22,212 nt of DNA. It comes from an uncultured Bacteroidia bacterium. Lineage in GTDB: Bacteria > Bacteroidota > Bacteroidia > Bacteroidales > UBA932. The stretch's first letter is position 1. Each line of letters begins with the position of its first letter. Below the pieces are notes generated by a model that saw only the letters and a program-made list of their open reading frames with translations, did no database searches and was not told where the DNA came from. Positions 7,722-14,703 of the stretch are shown piece by piece. The translations under genes and the position numbers were made by a program. Location: contig CADBMK010000033.1 in assembly GCA_902795785.1 (NCBI GenBank), forward strand, positions 1 through 22,212. Reading direction: 5' to 3'.

Positions 7722-8111
7722 ATGGCACTTGAGAAAAGCAGAAAGGATATTGCGGTTGAAAGAAAAGCCAGCGGAGCGTACAATTGCGCTCAGGCTGTGG
7801 CTTGCACATATGCGGATGTGATGGGTATGGATGAGAAGGCCGTGGAGAATATCGCCGGAGCCTTCGGCTGTGGAATGGGAAATACTGAAGGTACCTGCGG
7901 ATCCCTTATCGGAGCCGGAATGGTGCTGAGTATGAAAAACAGGGACAGGGCTAAATCAATGAGGGAGATGCGCGAGATCATGGACAAGTTCCAGCAGAGA
8001 AACGGAGCCACGGTATGCCGACTTCTCAAGGGCCTTGATACTAAGAAACTGCTTCGCGCCTGCAATGACTGCGTTGCCGATTCATGTGAATTTTTGGAGG
8101 AAAAACTTTAA
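7722..8111 (+). CDS. C_GCAxxG_C_C family protein
   Basis: A 129-residue cytosolic protein of the C-GCAxxG-C-C family (PF09719), whose biochemical function is poorly defined; a redox or metal-binding role is usually suspected from its cysteines. The defining pattern is visible: Cys22 and Cys28 (NCAQAVACTYAD), AFGCGMGNTEGTCGSLIGA with Cys50 and Cys59, Cys99, and a C-terminal cluster Cys114, Cys117 and Cys122. Eight cysteines in 129 residues and a mostly helical prediction match the family. It lies 12 bases after the YolD-like gene and a single base before nudC, so it belongs to the same transcript. The leader is AT-rich with no Shine-Dalgarno sequence. Confidence 0.88.
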   Translation: MALEKSRKDIAVERKASGAYNCAQAVACTYADVMGMDEKAVENIAGAFGCGMGNTEGTCGSLIGAGMVLSMKNRDRAKSMREMREIMDKFQQRNGATVCRLLKGLDTKKLLRACNDCVADSCEFLEEKL

Positions 8112-8112
8112 T

Positions 8113-8868
8113 ATGGAAAACATTTTCGTTTACCGTGACAGAGATATTCTCGTTGATGCCGACGGCAATTTTTTCAAGGCCTGCAAGGTCTCTGACTTTG
8201 AAAAAGGCAAGGATGGAGTAGAGGAAATCTTCATCGAAAAGGCAACTGGATATATTGGCGTCCTGGTTAATTCAGAGTGGAACATCCCTCAGGGCGCTCA
8301 GTTTTCTCCCCTCAGGGGATATTTTTTTGAACACAACGCAGACGATACGCGTCTTGCAAGCAGGATGAGGGGGCTGGTGCAGTGGAGGCGTTCAATGCAG
8401 TTCTGTCCTGCCTGCGGCTCTCCTCTGGTGTCATATGATAAGGAAACGGCCCTTCAGTGTACAGGCTGCGGTAAGGTCCACTATCCAAGGATTGAACCCT
8501 GCATAATTACTCTTGTTAAAAAAGGTGATGAGATTCTTCTTCTGAGGACCCTCAGGGAGAAGGAAGGAATTTATTCATGCCTTTCAGGCTTTGTTGAGAT
8601 AGGTGAGACCATCGAACAGGCCGTAAAGCGTGAAGTCAAGGAAGAAAGCAATCTGGAAGTTGAAAATGTCCGCTATGTGGGAAGCCAGAGCTGGCCTTTC
8701 CCTGACCAGCTTATGCTGGCCTTCTACTGTGATTACAAAAGCGGCGAACTGAAGATTCAGGAATCTGAAATAAAAGACGCCCAATGGTTTCGGAAGGATG
8801 ACCTTCCGAAACTCTATGGAAAAGGCTCAATAGCCTGGCGTCTTATTAATGATGATTTTTCCCTCTAG
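8113..8868 (+). CDS. nudC: NADH pyrophosphatase (NudC-type Nudix hydrolase)
   Basis: Hydrolyses NADH/NAD+ to NMN(H) plus AMP; relatives also remove NAD caps from RNA 5' ends. The 251 residues comprise an N-terminal domain and a four-cysteine zinc ribbon (CPAC at 98-101, CTGC at 116-119). The Nudix domain has a complete Nudix box, starting at Gly159 (GFVEIGE) and including REVKEE (173-178). Thirteen residues after the Nudix box lies SQSWPFP (191-197), the NudC-specific motif, usually written SQPWPFP, so Pro is replaced by Ser at its third position. An upstream in-frame ATG at 8035 exists, but the extra 26 residues come from the preceding gene's coding region; I use the ATG at 8113. It is the last gene of the xseA run. 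Its TAG stop is shared with the facing oadB stop in one CTAG. Confidence 0.93.
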   Translation: MENIFVYRDRDILVDADGNFFKACKVSDFEKGKDGVEEIFIEKATGYIGVLVNSEWNIPQGAQFSPLRGYFFEHNADDTRLASRMRGLVQWRRSMQFCPACGSPLVSYDKETALQCTGCGKVHYPRIEPCIITLVKKGDEILLLRTLREKEGIYSCLSGFVEIGETIEQAVKREVKEESNLEVENVRYVGSQSWPFPDQLMLAFYCDYKSGELKIQESEIKDAQWFRKDDLPKLYGKGSIAWRLINDDFSL

Positions 8869-10007
8869 CCAAGGAAGCTCAGGAGAATACCCGCAGCTAC
8901 GGCTGAACCTATGACGCCGGCAACGTTAGGTGCCATGGCGTTCATAAGAAGGTGGTTCTTCGGATCTGATTCGCGTCCTACTACTTCGGATACACGTGCA
9001 CTGTCAGGAACGGCGGATACTCCGGCGTTACCGATAAGCGGGTTGATTTTCTGGCCCTCTTTGAGGAAGAGGTTCCATATTTTTACGAAGAGGACTCCGC
9101 AGGTTGTCGCGATGATGAATGAAAGGAGTCCGAGCGCAAAGATCTTAAGTGAATTTCCCGTAAGGAATTTGTCTGCCTGTGTTGAGGCTCCGACGGTGAG
9201 ACCGATAAGAGTGGTCACTACGTCGATGAGCGGTCCTCTTGCCGTCTCGGCGAGTCTTCTGGTTACTCCGCTTTCCTTAAGAAGGTTTCCGAAGAAGAGC
9301 ATTCCAAGGAGCGGCAGGCCGGAAGGAACGATGAAGGCTGTCATGATGAAACCCACGATAGGGAAGATGACCTTCTCCTTCTGTGAAACTTCACGAGGCC
9401 TAGGCATCTTGATCAGACGTTCTTTCTTAGTGGTGAGGGCAAGCATGATAGGACGCTGTATTACAGGAACGAGGGCCATATAGCTGTATGCCGATACGGC
9501 AATTGCTCCCATAAGGTCAGGTGCAAGCTTTGATGAAAGGAAGATGGCGGTAGGACCGTCAGCTCCTCCGATAATGCCTATGGCACCGGCTTCGTTAGGT
9601 GCGAAACCGAGTGTTAGGGCAAGGAGATATGCGCCGAAGATACCCATCTGGGCTGCAGCTCCGATGAGCATGAGCCTTGGCTGGGAAATGAGCGCAGAGA
9701 AGTCTGTCATCGCTCCGATTCCGAGGAAAATCAGAGGTGGATACCAACCCTGACGGACACCCTGGTACAGGATGTTCAGGACGGAACCGTCTTCATAGAT
9801 ACTTACGTTCAGTCCAGGGAACATCGGAATGTTTCCGATGATCATACCGAATCCGATAGGTACGAGAAGAAGAGGTTCCCATTCCTTTACGATGGCCATG
9901 GTGATGAATGCAACACCGATGACAATCATAATCAGGTTTACAATCTGGCAGTTGGCGAAGCCTGTGAACTGCCAGAATTGTTGTAAGCTGTCTACAATCT
10001 GGTGCAT
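8865..10007 (-). CDS. oadB: Sodium-translocating decarboxylase, membrane beta subunit
   Basis: The membrane subunit (OadB/MmdB/GcdB family) that removes CO2 from carboxybiotin and exports Na+ across the inner membrane. The 380 residues contain about nine hydrophobic segments and the family signatures GGADGPTAIFLSSKLAP (Asp150, the likely counterpart of the sodium-binding Asp of OadB), LTVGASTQADKFL, GNAGVSAVPDSARV, and MNAMAPNVAGVIGSAVAAG near the C-terminus. The length is slightly below many OadB proteins (about 400-430). It is the final gene of mmdA-oadG-carrier-oadB, 7 bases after the carrier gene. No terminator is visible: the facing nudC gene ends in the same four bases. I cannot tell MmdB from OadB by this subunit alone; the alpha subunit suggests methylmalonyl-CoA. 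Confidence 0.95.
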   Translation of the reverse strand: MHQIVDSLQQFWQFTGFANCQIVNLIMIVIGVAFITMAIVKEWEPLLLVPIGFGMIIGNIPMFPGLNVSIYEDGSVLNILYQGVRQGWYPPLIFLGIGAMTDFSALISQPRLMLIGAAAQMGIFGAYLLALTLGFAPNEAGAIGIIGGADGPTAIFLSSKLAPDLMGAIAVSAYSYMALVPVIQRPIMLALTTKKERLIKMPRPREVSQKEKVIFPIVGFIMTAFIVPSGLPLLGMLFFGNLLKESGVTRRLAETARGPLIDVVTTLIGLTVGASTQADKFLTGNSLKIFALGLLSFIIATTCGVLFVKIWNLFLKEGQKINPLIGNAGVSAVPDSARVSEVVGRESDPKNHLLMNAMAPNVAGVIGSAVAAGILLSFLG

Positions 10008-10014
10008 GGTCGGA

Positions 10015-10467
10015 TTATCCGATTGTTATGATTGTTGCACCTTCGAGAACTGAATCACCCTTTTTGGCAAGGATTGCGGTAACGGTACCGCCCTTTTCAG
10101 CCTGGATTTCGTTCTCCATCTTCATTGCCTCAAGAACGGCAACTTTCTGACCTGCGGCAACCTTGTCACCTACGTTAACGTTGACGTCAAGAATGACGCC
10201 CGGAAGAGGTGAGGTTACTTTGTATCCGCCAGCAGCAGGTGCTGGGGCAGGTGCTGCTGCAACTGGTGCGGGTGCTGCTGCAGCCTTGGCCGGTGCTGGT
10301 GCAGCTACAGGAGCAGCTGCCGGTGCCGGAGCGGCGATAGGAGCGCTCTCTCCAAGTTCAACCTTGTATGAGGCGCCGTTAACTGTTACGTCTGCGATTC
10401 CGGCTTCAATTCCGTTGACTGAGACGTTGAATTCCTTTCCGTTGATTTTGAAATTGTATGTTTTCAT
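10015..10467 (-). CDS. Biotin carrier protein of the sodium-pumping decarboxylase
   Basis: A 150-residue biotinyl protein that carries CO2 between the carboxyltransferase (MmdA) and OadB. I start at ATG 10467, giving MKTYNFKINGKEFNV, the usual N-terminus; an upstream in-frame ATG at 10533 would add 22 residues encoded in the end of oadG. Residues 1-43 form a small beta domain. Residues 44-81 are an Ala/Pro linker of the swinging-arm kind. Residues 82-150 are the biotinyl domain with EAMKMEN, where Lys116 is the biotin attachment site, 35 residues from the C-terminus as is typical. Gaps of 20 and 7 bases to oadG and oadB place it in the operon. Nearly identical domains occur in transcarboxylases and acyl-CoA carboxylases; the neighbours decide the assignment. 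Confidence 0.95.
   Translation of the reverse strand: MKTYNFKINGKEFNVSVNGIEAGIADVTVNGASYKVELGESAPIAAPAPAAAPVAAPAPAKAAAAPAPVAAAPAPAPAAGGYKVTSPLPGVILDVNVNVGDKVAAGQKVAVLEAMKMENEIQAEKGGTVTAILAKKGDSVLEGATIITIG
10225..10338 (-). repeat. Low-complexity Ala/Pro-linker coding repeats
   Basis: Imperfect short repeats of GCx/CCx codons encode the linker of the biotin carrier protein (residues 44-81), with recurring AAPAPA units. Such linkers vary in length between strains, so the repeats may be prone to slippage. They also create a spurious Gly/Ala-rich open frame on the plus strand. Confidence 0.6.
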
Positions 10468-10487
10468 AATCGAAATAATTTTCTGTT

Positions 10488-11405
10488 TTAGTTGCGTGGT
10501 GCCTTGCGGAAGGTGAGAGCCTTGTTTCTCCATTCGCTTGCAGGGCTGTCCTGAATTGTTAATACAAAACTTTCATTGTCGTGTACCGTGTCGTGCAGGT
10601 AGAGCTCGAGGGCAGCCGCAATGGCTGCGTATGTCTCCCCGTTATCATCCATATCCAGGGCCATTGCAATTGCAGCGGCGGTCTCGTCGTCGATTTTGCC
10701 GCTCTTTTTGCGCTTGAATGTGCCTTTGAAGATTTCACCGGAAATACCGTAGATGATGTAGAGGATGATGAGGGCGAAGAATACGACTGCTACGGATGTG
10801 GCTGTAAGCGTGTATCCGTGAGGGTCCTCCCTTGCCATAATCTGTGACTTGGACTCGCTGCCGTGCTTTCCGTTAATGCTCATCGGAGTTGGGTCGGCCT
10901 CGTGAATGTCGTCAAAGATCATTTCTTTTTTGTCGTTGGCGAATTTTGCGATGGCCTTTCCGTCCGCGAGGTTTTGAGGAACACCGAGTGAATCTATTAT
11001 ACTCTTTCCGTCATTGCTGACGAGGTAGATTGTCTTGCCTTTTTCAATCTTGAAGTTAAGATAGAAAGTACCCTGTCTGGAGTCGCCGCTCGCGTAGAGG
11101 ACGGCGCTCTGTCTTGGACCCAGTTTTGTCCTGAGGTCTCCCTTTGGAATGGAAGACTTCTTCAGGTTGTGGATGTCGTCGGTGACGAAGCATCCGCCGA
11201 AGTTGACGGTTCCCTGGGATTTGTTGAATACCTCTATCCATCCGTTGGCCTGACCGAAGTCATCCTTGAAGGAAACCACTGAGTCAGGAACGGCTACAAC
11301 TTCAGAAATGATAAGGTCTGAGACGTTCTGGGCACGAAGGGCGGTGCCTGCGAATACAGTCGCCGCAAGCGTGATGATTGTCTTCAGAGTTCTGTTCATA
11401 TTCAT
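10488..11405 (-). CDS. oadG: OadG-family gamma subunit with extracytoplasmic lamin-tail-like domain
   Basis: A 305-residue protein. Residues 1-25 form a signal peptide (ending near LRAQN). Residues about 28-150 look like an immunoglobulin-like lamin-tail domain (LTD, PF00932): LIISEVVAVPDS, NGWIEVFNKSQGTVNFGGC, and later KIEKGKTIYLVSNDGKSI match its ISEV...WIEIYN...G pattern. One transmembrane helix follows at about 202-222 (TSVAVVFFALIILYIIYGI). The cytoplasmic tail of about 80 residues contains ETAAAIAMALDM and a second AIAAALELYL, as in OadG-type subunits, which hold the carboxyltransferase on OadB. Classical OadG is about 80-90 residues and lacks an outer domain. It sits 17 bases after mmdA and 20 bases before the carrier gene. 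Assignment to OadG rests on position, the single helix and the tail; the LTD call is my pattern reading. Confidence 0.8.
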   Translation of the reverse strand: MNMNRTLKTIITLAATVFAGTALRAQNVSDLIISEVVAVPDSVVSFKDDFGQANGWIEVFNKSQGTVNFGGCFVTDDIHNLKKSSIPKGDLRTKLGPRQSAVLYASGDSRQGTFYLNFKIEKGKTIYLVSNDGKSIIDSLGVPQNLADGKAIAKFANDKKEMIFDDIHEADPTPMSINGKHGSESKSQIMAREDPHGYTLTATSVAVVFFALIILYIIYGISGEIFKGTFKRKKSGKIDDETAAAIAMALDMDDNGETYAAIAAALELYLHDTVHDNESFVLTIQDSPASEWRNKALTFRKAPRN

Positions 11406-11422
11406 TTCTATAAGCCGTCAAA

Positions 11423-12985
11423 TTAAAGAGGAAGATTGTCGTGCTTTTTAGCAGGGATGTCCTGGCGCTTGCCGCGAAGCTGCTCGAGTGCGCGGATTAC
11501 GCGGAAACGGGTGTTTCTAGGCTCGATGACATCATCGATGTAACCCTTCTGTGCAGCCTGATAAGGATTGTTGAAGAGTTCCTCGTATTCTGCCTTCTTC
11601 TCTGCCCTTACCTTTGCCTTTTCCTCAGGATCTTCAACAGCCTTGAGGTCTTTTGCGTAGAGGACATTGACCGCACCGTCGGCGCCCATTACAGCCATCT
11701 GCGCTGATGGCCATGCGTAGTTGATATCGCCGCGGAGCTGCTTGCAGCTCATGACGATGTGGCTTCCGCCGTAGCTCTTCCTGAGGGTGACCGTAACCTT
11801 TGGAACGGTTGCCTCACCGTATGCGTAGAGAAGTTTGGCGCCATTGGTGATGATGGCTCCGTATTCCTGCTGGGTTCCGCAGAGGAAGCCCGGAACGTCT
11901 ACGAGGGTTACGAGAGGAATATTGAAACTGTCGCAGAAGCGGACGAAACGCGCAGCCTTGCGGGATGCGTTGATGTCAAGCACGCCGGCAAGGAACTTAG
12001 GCTGATTGGCCACGACACCTACGCTGCGGCCGTTCATGTGCGCAAAGCCAACGATGATGTTCTTGGCGAAGTCCTTGTGAATCTCGAAGAACTTACCGTC
12101 GTCCACGATGCTCCTGATTACCTGTGACATGTCGTATGCCTTGTTAGGATTGTCAGGCACTATCTCATTGAGGAGGTCGTCAACCCTGTTGTAAGGGTCG
12201 TTTGTCGGAACAACCGGCGCCTCTTCCATATTGTTCTGTGGGATGTATGAGAGAAGTTCCTTGATGGTATCAAGTCCTTCCTGCTCGTTCTCGGCTGCAA
12301 AATGGGCCACACCGCTCTTTGTTGCGTGTACGCTGGCTCCACCGAGTTCCTCCTGGGTTACCTCTTCACCGGTTACGCTCTTTACGACAGCCGGTCCGGT
12401 AAGGAACATATAAGAGGTATTCTTTATCATGAGGGTAAAGTCAGTCAGTGCAGGGGAGTAGCAGGCTCCTCCGGCGCAAGGTCCGAATATTCCGGAAATC
12501 TGAGGAACCACTCCTGAAGAAAGGATGTTCCTTTCAAATATTTCACCGTATCCCGCAAGGGCGTCGATGCCTTCCTGGATACGCGCTCCGCCTGAGTCGT
12601 TGAGACCGATGCAAGGTGCTCCGTTCTGACGGGCCATGTCCATAACCTTGCAGATCTTCTCGGACATTGTCTTGGAGAGGGATCCTCCGGAGACTGTGAA
12701 ATCCTGTGCGAAAATATATACCGGGCGACCTGAGATTGTACCGTGTCCGGTTACAACTCCGTCACCATCAAAATGCTGTTTGTCAAGACCGAAGTTTGTA
12801 CAGCGATGCTGAACAAACATGTCGAACTCCTCGAAACTGCCTTCATCGAGAAGGAGGGCGATACGCTCACGCGCAGTGAGTTTACCCTTTTCGTGTTGCG
12901 CGTCGATTCTCTTCTGTCCACCGCCCAATTTGGCGTTGGCCTTCCTTTCGACGAGCGTCTTGATGTTTTCCTGCTGGATTCTCAT
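11423..12985 (-). CDS. mmdA: Biotin-dependent carboxyltransferase (methylmalonyl-CoA decarboxylase alpha / propionyl-CoA carboxylase beta type)
   Basis: A 520-residue acyl-CoA carboxyltransferase that moves the carboxyl group of an acyl-CoA (most likely (S)-methylmalonyl-CoA) to biotin in the cytosol. It starts RIQQENIKTLVERKANAKLG and has LTARERIALLLDEGSFEE. The two crotonase-type halves carry the oxyanion-hole glycine motifs NDSGGARIQEG (about residues 129-139) and SYGGSHIVMS (about 406-415), and GADGAVNVLYAKD lies near the C-terminus. Length and motifs fit MmdA, PccB and transcarboxylase 12S alike. The adjoining oadG, carrier and oadB genes, and the absence of a biotin carboxylase gene in the window, favour the Na+-pumping decarboxylase, which in succinate-fermenting Bacteroidota yields propionyl-CoA. 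It is first in its operon, with its own candidate promoter downstream of the yebC terminator. No methylmalonyl-CoA epimerase or mutase gene lies next to it. Confidence 0.93.
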   Translation of the reverse strand: MRIQQENIKTLVERKANAKLGGGQKRIDAQHEKGKLTARERIALLLDEGSFEEFDMFVQHRCTNFGLDKQHFDGDGVVTGHGTISGRPVYIFAQDFTVSGGSLSKTMSEKICKVMDMARQNGAPCIGLNDSGGARIQEGIDALAGYGEIFERNILSSGVVPQISGIFGPCAGGACYSPALTDFTLMIKNTSYMFLTGPAVVKSVTGEEVTQEELGGASVHATKSGVAHFAAENEQEGLDTIKELLSYIPQNNMEEAPVVPTNDPYNRVDDLLNEIVPDNPNKAYDMSQVIRSIVDDGKFFEIHKDFAKNIIVGFAHMNGRSVGVVANQPKFLAGVLDINASRKAARFVRFCDSFNIPLVTLVDVPGFLCGTQQEYGAIITNGAKLLYAYGEATVPKVTVTLRKSYGGSHIVMSCKQLRGDINYAWPSAQMAVMGADGAVNVLYAKDLKAVEDPEEKAKVRAEKKAEYEELFNNPYQAAQKGYIDDVIEPRNTRFRVIRALEQLRGKRQDIPAKKHDNLPL

Positions 12986-13033
12986 AAGTTAAATAATTCA
13001 GTTTTTTTCTGGTTTTTGCATTTACGCAAGAGA

Positions 13034-13041
13034 CAAAGATA
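13034..13041 (-). promoter_or_regulatory. Candidate -7 element for the mmdA operon
   Basis: On the minus strand this reads TATCTTTG, an exact TAnnTTTG match located 49 bases before the mmdA ATG and downstream of the yebC terminator. A clear TTG at the -33 position is not visible. Its position between a terminator and the first operon gene is the main support. Confidence 0.45.
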
Positions 13042-13104
13042 AGAATAATTTAGTTCTTCCTCCCGTCTTTGGCCTAAGAGTGGTGTATGCGTCGAAGATG
13101 TGGT

Positions 13105-13143
13105 AAAAAACAAAAAAAGGAATTGACGTTTTGTCAATTCCTT
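13105..13143 (-). terminator. Intrinsic terminator after yebC
   Basis: A perfect 11-bp stem is formed by 13117-13127 and 13133-13143 (arms AAGGAATTGAC and GTCAATTCCTT) around a 5-base loop. In the minus-strand direction it is followed at once by a run of T (7 T including the stem end, then G and 6 more T). It lies 21 bases beyond the yebC stop and separates the TPR-yebC transcript from the mmdA operon. Confidence 0.85.
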
Positions 13144-13163
13144 CTTCATTTATTGTGTTTATT

Positions 13164-13922
13164 TTACTCTTCTGAGTCAGATGGCTTGAGAGTAGTGTAG
13201 ACATTTGTAACGTCCTCGTCGTCCTCGAGAAGACCGGTGAGCTTGTCAAGGGTTGCCCTCTGCTCGTCGTTAACTTCCTTGAGGTCCACGTTAGGAATTC
13301 TTTCGAAACCACCGGAGATAAGTTCGAAGCCCTTGTCCTCGATGAATTTCTGAATCTGTCCGTATGCGCTGTAGTCTCCGTAGATGACAACTGTCTTTGT
13401 CTCGTTGTCGTCCTGGTCAACCTCAACCTGCTCGAAGAGTTCCTCTACACCGTAGTCGATCATTTCAAGTTCAAGCTCCTCGAGATCCATTCCTTCAGCT
13501 TCCTTGATTCTGAACACGCACTTGTGGTCGAACATGAAACTTACTGAACCGGATGTTCCGAGGGTGCCGCCGCACTTTGTGAAATAGCTGCGGACGTTTG
13601 CAACGGTTCTTGTGTTGTTGTCTGTTGCTGCTTCTACGAGGTATGCGATACCGAATGGGCCGTATCCTTCATATACGATCTCCTTGAAGTCACCCTGCTT
13701 GCTTTCTGTTGCCTTCTTGATTGCTCTTTCAACATTCTCCTTAGGCATTGACTCGCTGCGGGCCTCTGCCAGGAGGGCACGGAGACGTGGGTTGCCGGTG
13801 ACATCAGCGCCACCCTGCTTTACCGCAATTGTAATTTCCTTTCCAAGTTTGGTGAAGACGCGGGCCATATGACCCCATCTCTTCAACTTCCTTTCCTTTC
13901 TAAACTCAAACGCTCTTCCCAT
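13164..13922 (-). CDS. yebC: YebC/PmpR (TACO1) family protein
   Basis: A 252-residue member of the universally widespread YebC family. It was long annotated as a transcriptional regulator; more recent work links the family to ribosome function, easing translation of proline-rich stretches. The N-terminus GRAFEFRKERKLKRWGHMAR is the form typical of Bacteroidota (others begin AGHSKW). Further family motifs visible are FTKLGKEITIAVKQGGADV, NPRLRALLAEARSESMPKENVERAIKK as separate conserved blocks, YEGYGPFGIAYLVEAATDN, and TKCGGTLGTSGSVSFMFD. The C-terminal acidic domain ends with LDKLTGLLEDDEDVTNVYTTL. It lies 5 bases after the TPR gene, so they are co-transcribed, and a strong terminator follows. 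Start at 13922 is fixed by the conserved N-terminus. Confidence 0.96.
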   Translation of the reverse strand: MGRAFEFRKERKLKRWGHMARVFTKLGKEITIAVKQGGADVTGNPRLRALLAEARSESMPKENVERAIKKATESKQGDFKEIVYEGYGPFGIAYLVEAATDNNTRTVANVRSYFTKCGGTLGTSGSVSFMFDHKCVFRIKEAEGMDLEELELEMIDYGVEELFEQVEVDQDDNETKTVVIYGDYSAYGQIQKFIEDKGFELISGGFERIPNVDLKEVNDEQRATLDKLTGLLEDDEDVTNVYTTLKPSDSEE

Positions 13923-13927
13923 AAAAA

Positions 13928-14605
13928 TTATTCTGCCTTATTTTCGATACGTGAAATGTACTTGTCGATGTCGTATCCTTCCATTGTCTGTGGATACTTT
14001 TCCTTGATCTGCTTGTAGAACTTGAGGGCTTTCTCGTTGTTTCCGAGAGCCTCGCAAACCTCGCCAGCCTTACGGAGATAAGTTGCAGCGTACATGTTGT
14101 CAACTACGCCGGCAGCCTTCTCGAAATAGCCGAGAGCGGTCTTGTAATCCTCGAGACCTACATAAGCGTCACCGATGCAGGCTGCAGCCCTTGCTGCGAG
14201 AATCTCATCGGATCCCTTGTATTTCTTGAGGTAAGTGATGGCAGACTCAAAATTGCCGAGGTTGAACTCGCAGATTCCTGCGTAAAGAGTTGCAGCCTGG
14301 CTTGCCTTTGAACCGTACTCGTCGATAATCTGCTCGAATCCGAGGTTGTTGCCGTCACCCTTGAGGGCTACTTCATAATTCTGAGCTGCGAATGCTGCTT
14401 CAGCCGGATACATCTGAGCGGCTGCCTCGGCCTTTTTAGGCTGGAGATAGAACTTCTGATAGCAGAGAATAGATGCTGCAATTACGAGAACCACTGCAAC
14501 TGCAGTGTAGATTGTGTTCTTGTTTTCGTTGAGGAAGGTCTCTGTTTTTGAGACTGTTTCCTGGATTTTCTCCTGCTGGAGTTCCTCTTTAGTTTCTTTT
14601 GCCAT
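13928..14605 (-). CDS. Membrane-anchored tetratricopeptide-repeat protein
   Basis: A 225-residue protein with a charged cytoplasmic N-terminus rich in Glu, Lys and Gln (residues 1-29) and one transmembrane helix (about 32-50, IYTAVAVVLVIAASILCYQ). An exported helical part carries TPR-type repeats: EAAFAAQNYEVALKG, AGICEFNLGNFESAITYLKKY, GDAYVGLEDYKTALGYFEKA and AGEVCEALGNNEKALKFYKQI. The layout (N-terminal anchor plus periplasmic TPRs) is like YfgM-type Sec-associated proteins, but family membership is not certain. In Bacteroidota this gene commonly lies divergent from recF, as here. It starts the TPR-yebC transcript and has a well-matched promoter. Confidence 0.85.
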   Translation of the reverse strand: MAKETKEELQQEKIQETVSKTETFLNENKNTIYTAVAVVLVIAASILCYQKFYLQPKKAEAAAQMYPAEAAFAAQNYEVALKGDGNNLGFEQIIDEYGSKASQAATLYAGICEFNLGNFESAITYLKKYKGSDEILAARAAACIGDAYVGLEDYKTALGYFEKAAGVVDNMYAATYLRKAGEVCEALGNNEKALKFYKQIKEKYPQTMEGYDIDKYISRIENKAE

Positions 14606-14632
14606 ATTTTGATTAGTTTATTGTCTAGCCCA

Positions 14633-14663
14633 CAAAAATAGCATAAAAAGTTCAATCTTACAA
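14633..14663 (-). promoter_or_regulatory. Promoter of the TPR-yebC transcript
   Basis: On the minus strand TTG (14663-14661), a 20-base spacer and TATTTTTG (14640-14633) match the Bacteroidota consensus TTTG-N19-21-TAnnTTTG in the -7 element and spacing. The predicted transcript start is about 20-25 bases before the TPR ATG. It interleaves with the recF promoter. Confidence 0.6.
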
Positions 14664-14686
14664 TTATTGTTTCCATACAATTATTG
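14660..14686. repeat. Two 10-bp direct repeats in the TPR/recF divergent promoter region
   Basis: ACAATTATTG occurs at 14660-14669 and again at 14677-14686, identical and 17 bases apart. The core CAATTATTG is nearly self-complementary. The first copy contains the -33 TTG of both divergent promoters (one on each strand), and the second lies in the spacer of the recF promoter, as operator sites would. Confidence 0.55.
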
Positions 14687-14695
14687 GTAACTTTG
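14667..14695 (+). promoter_or_regulatory. Promoter of recF
   Basis: TTG (14667-14669), an 18-base spacer and TAACTTTG (14688-14695), an exact TAnnTTTG. Only 8 bases separate the -7 element from the recF ATG, so the mRNA would start at or within a few bases of the start codon. Confidence 0.6.
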
Positions 14696-14703
14696 TATTA
14701 GTT

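Noticed and set aside
8035..8112. Earlier in-frame start for nudC
   Set aside because: The 26 extra codons lie inside the C_GCAxxG_C_C gene, and the NudC family N-terminus fits the ATG at 8113.
10163..10516. A Gly/Ala-rich plus-strand frame
   Set aside because: It is the antisense of the Ala/Pro linker of the biotin carrier protein, and its composition is explained by that.
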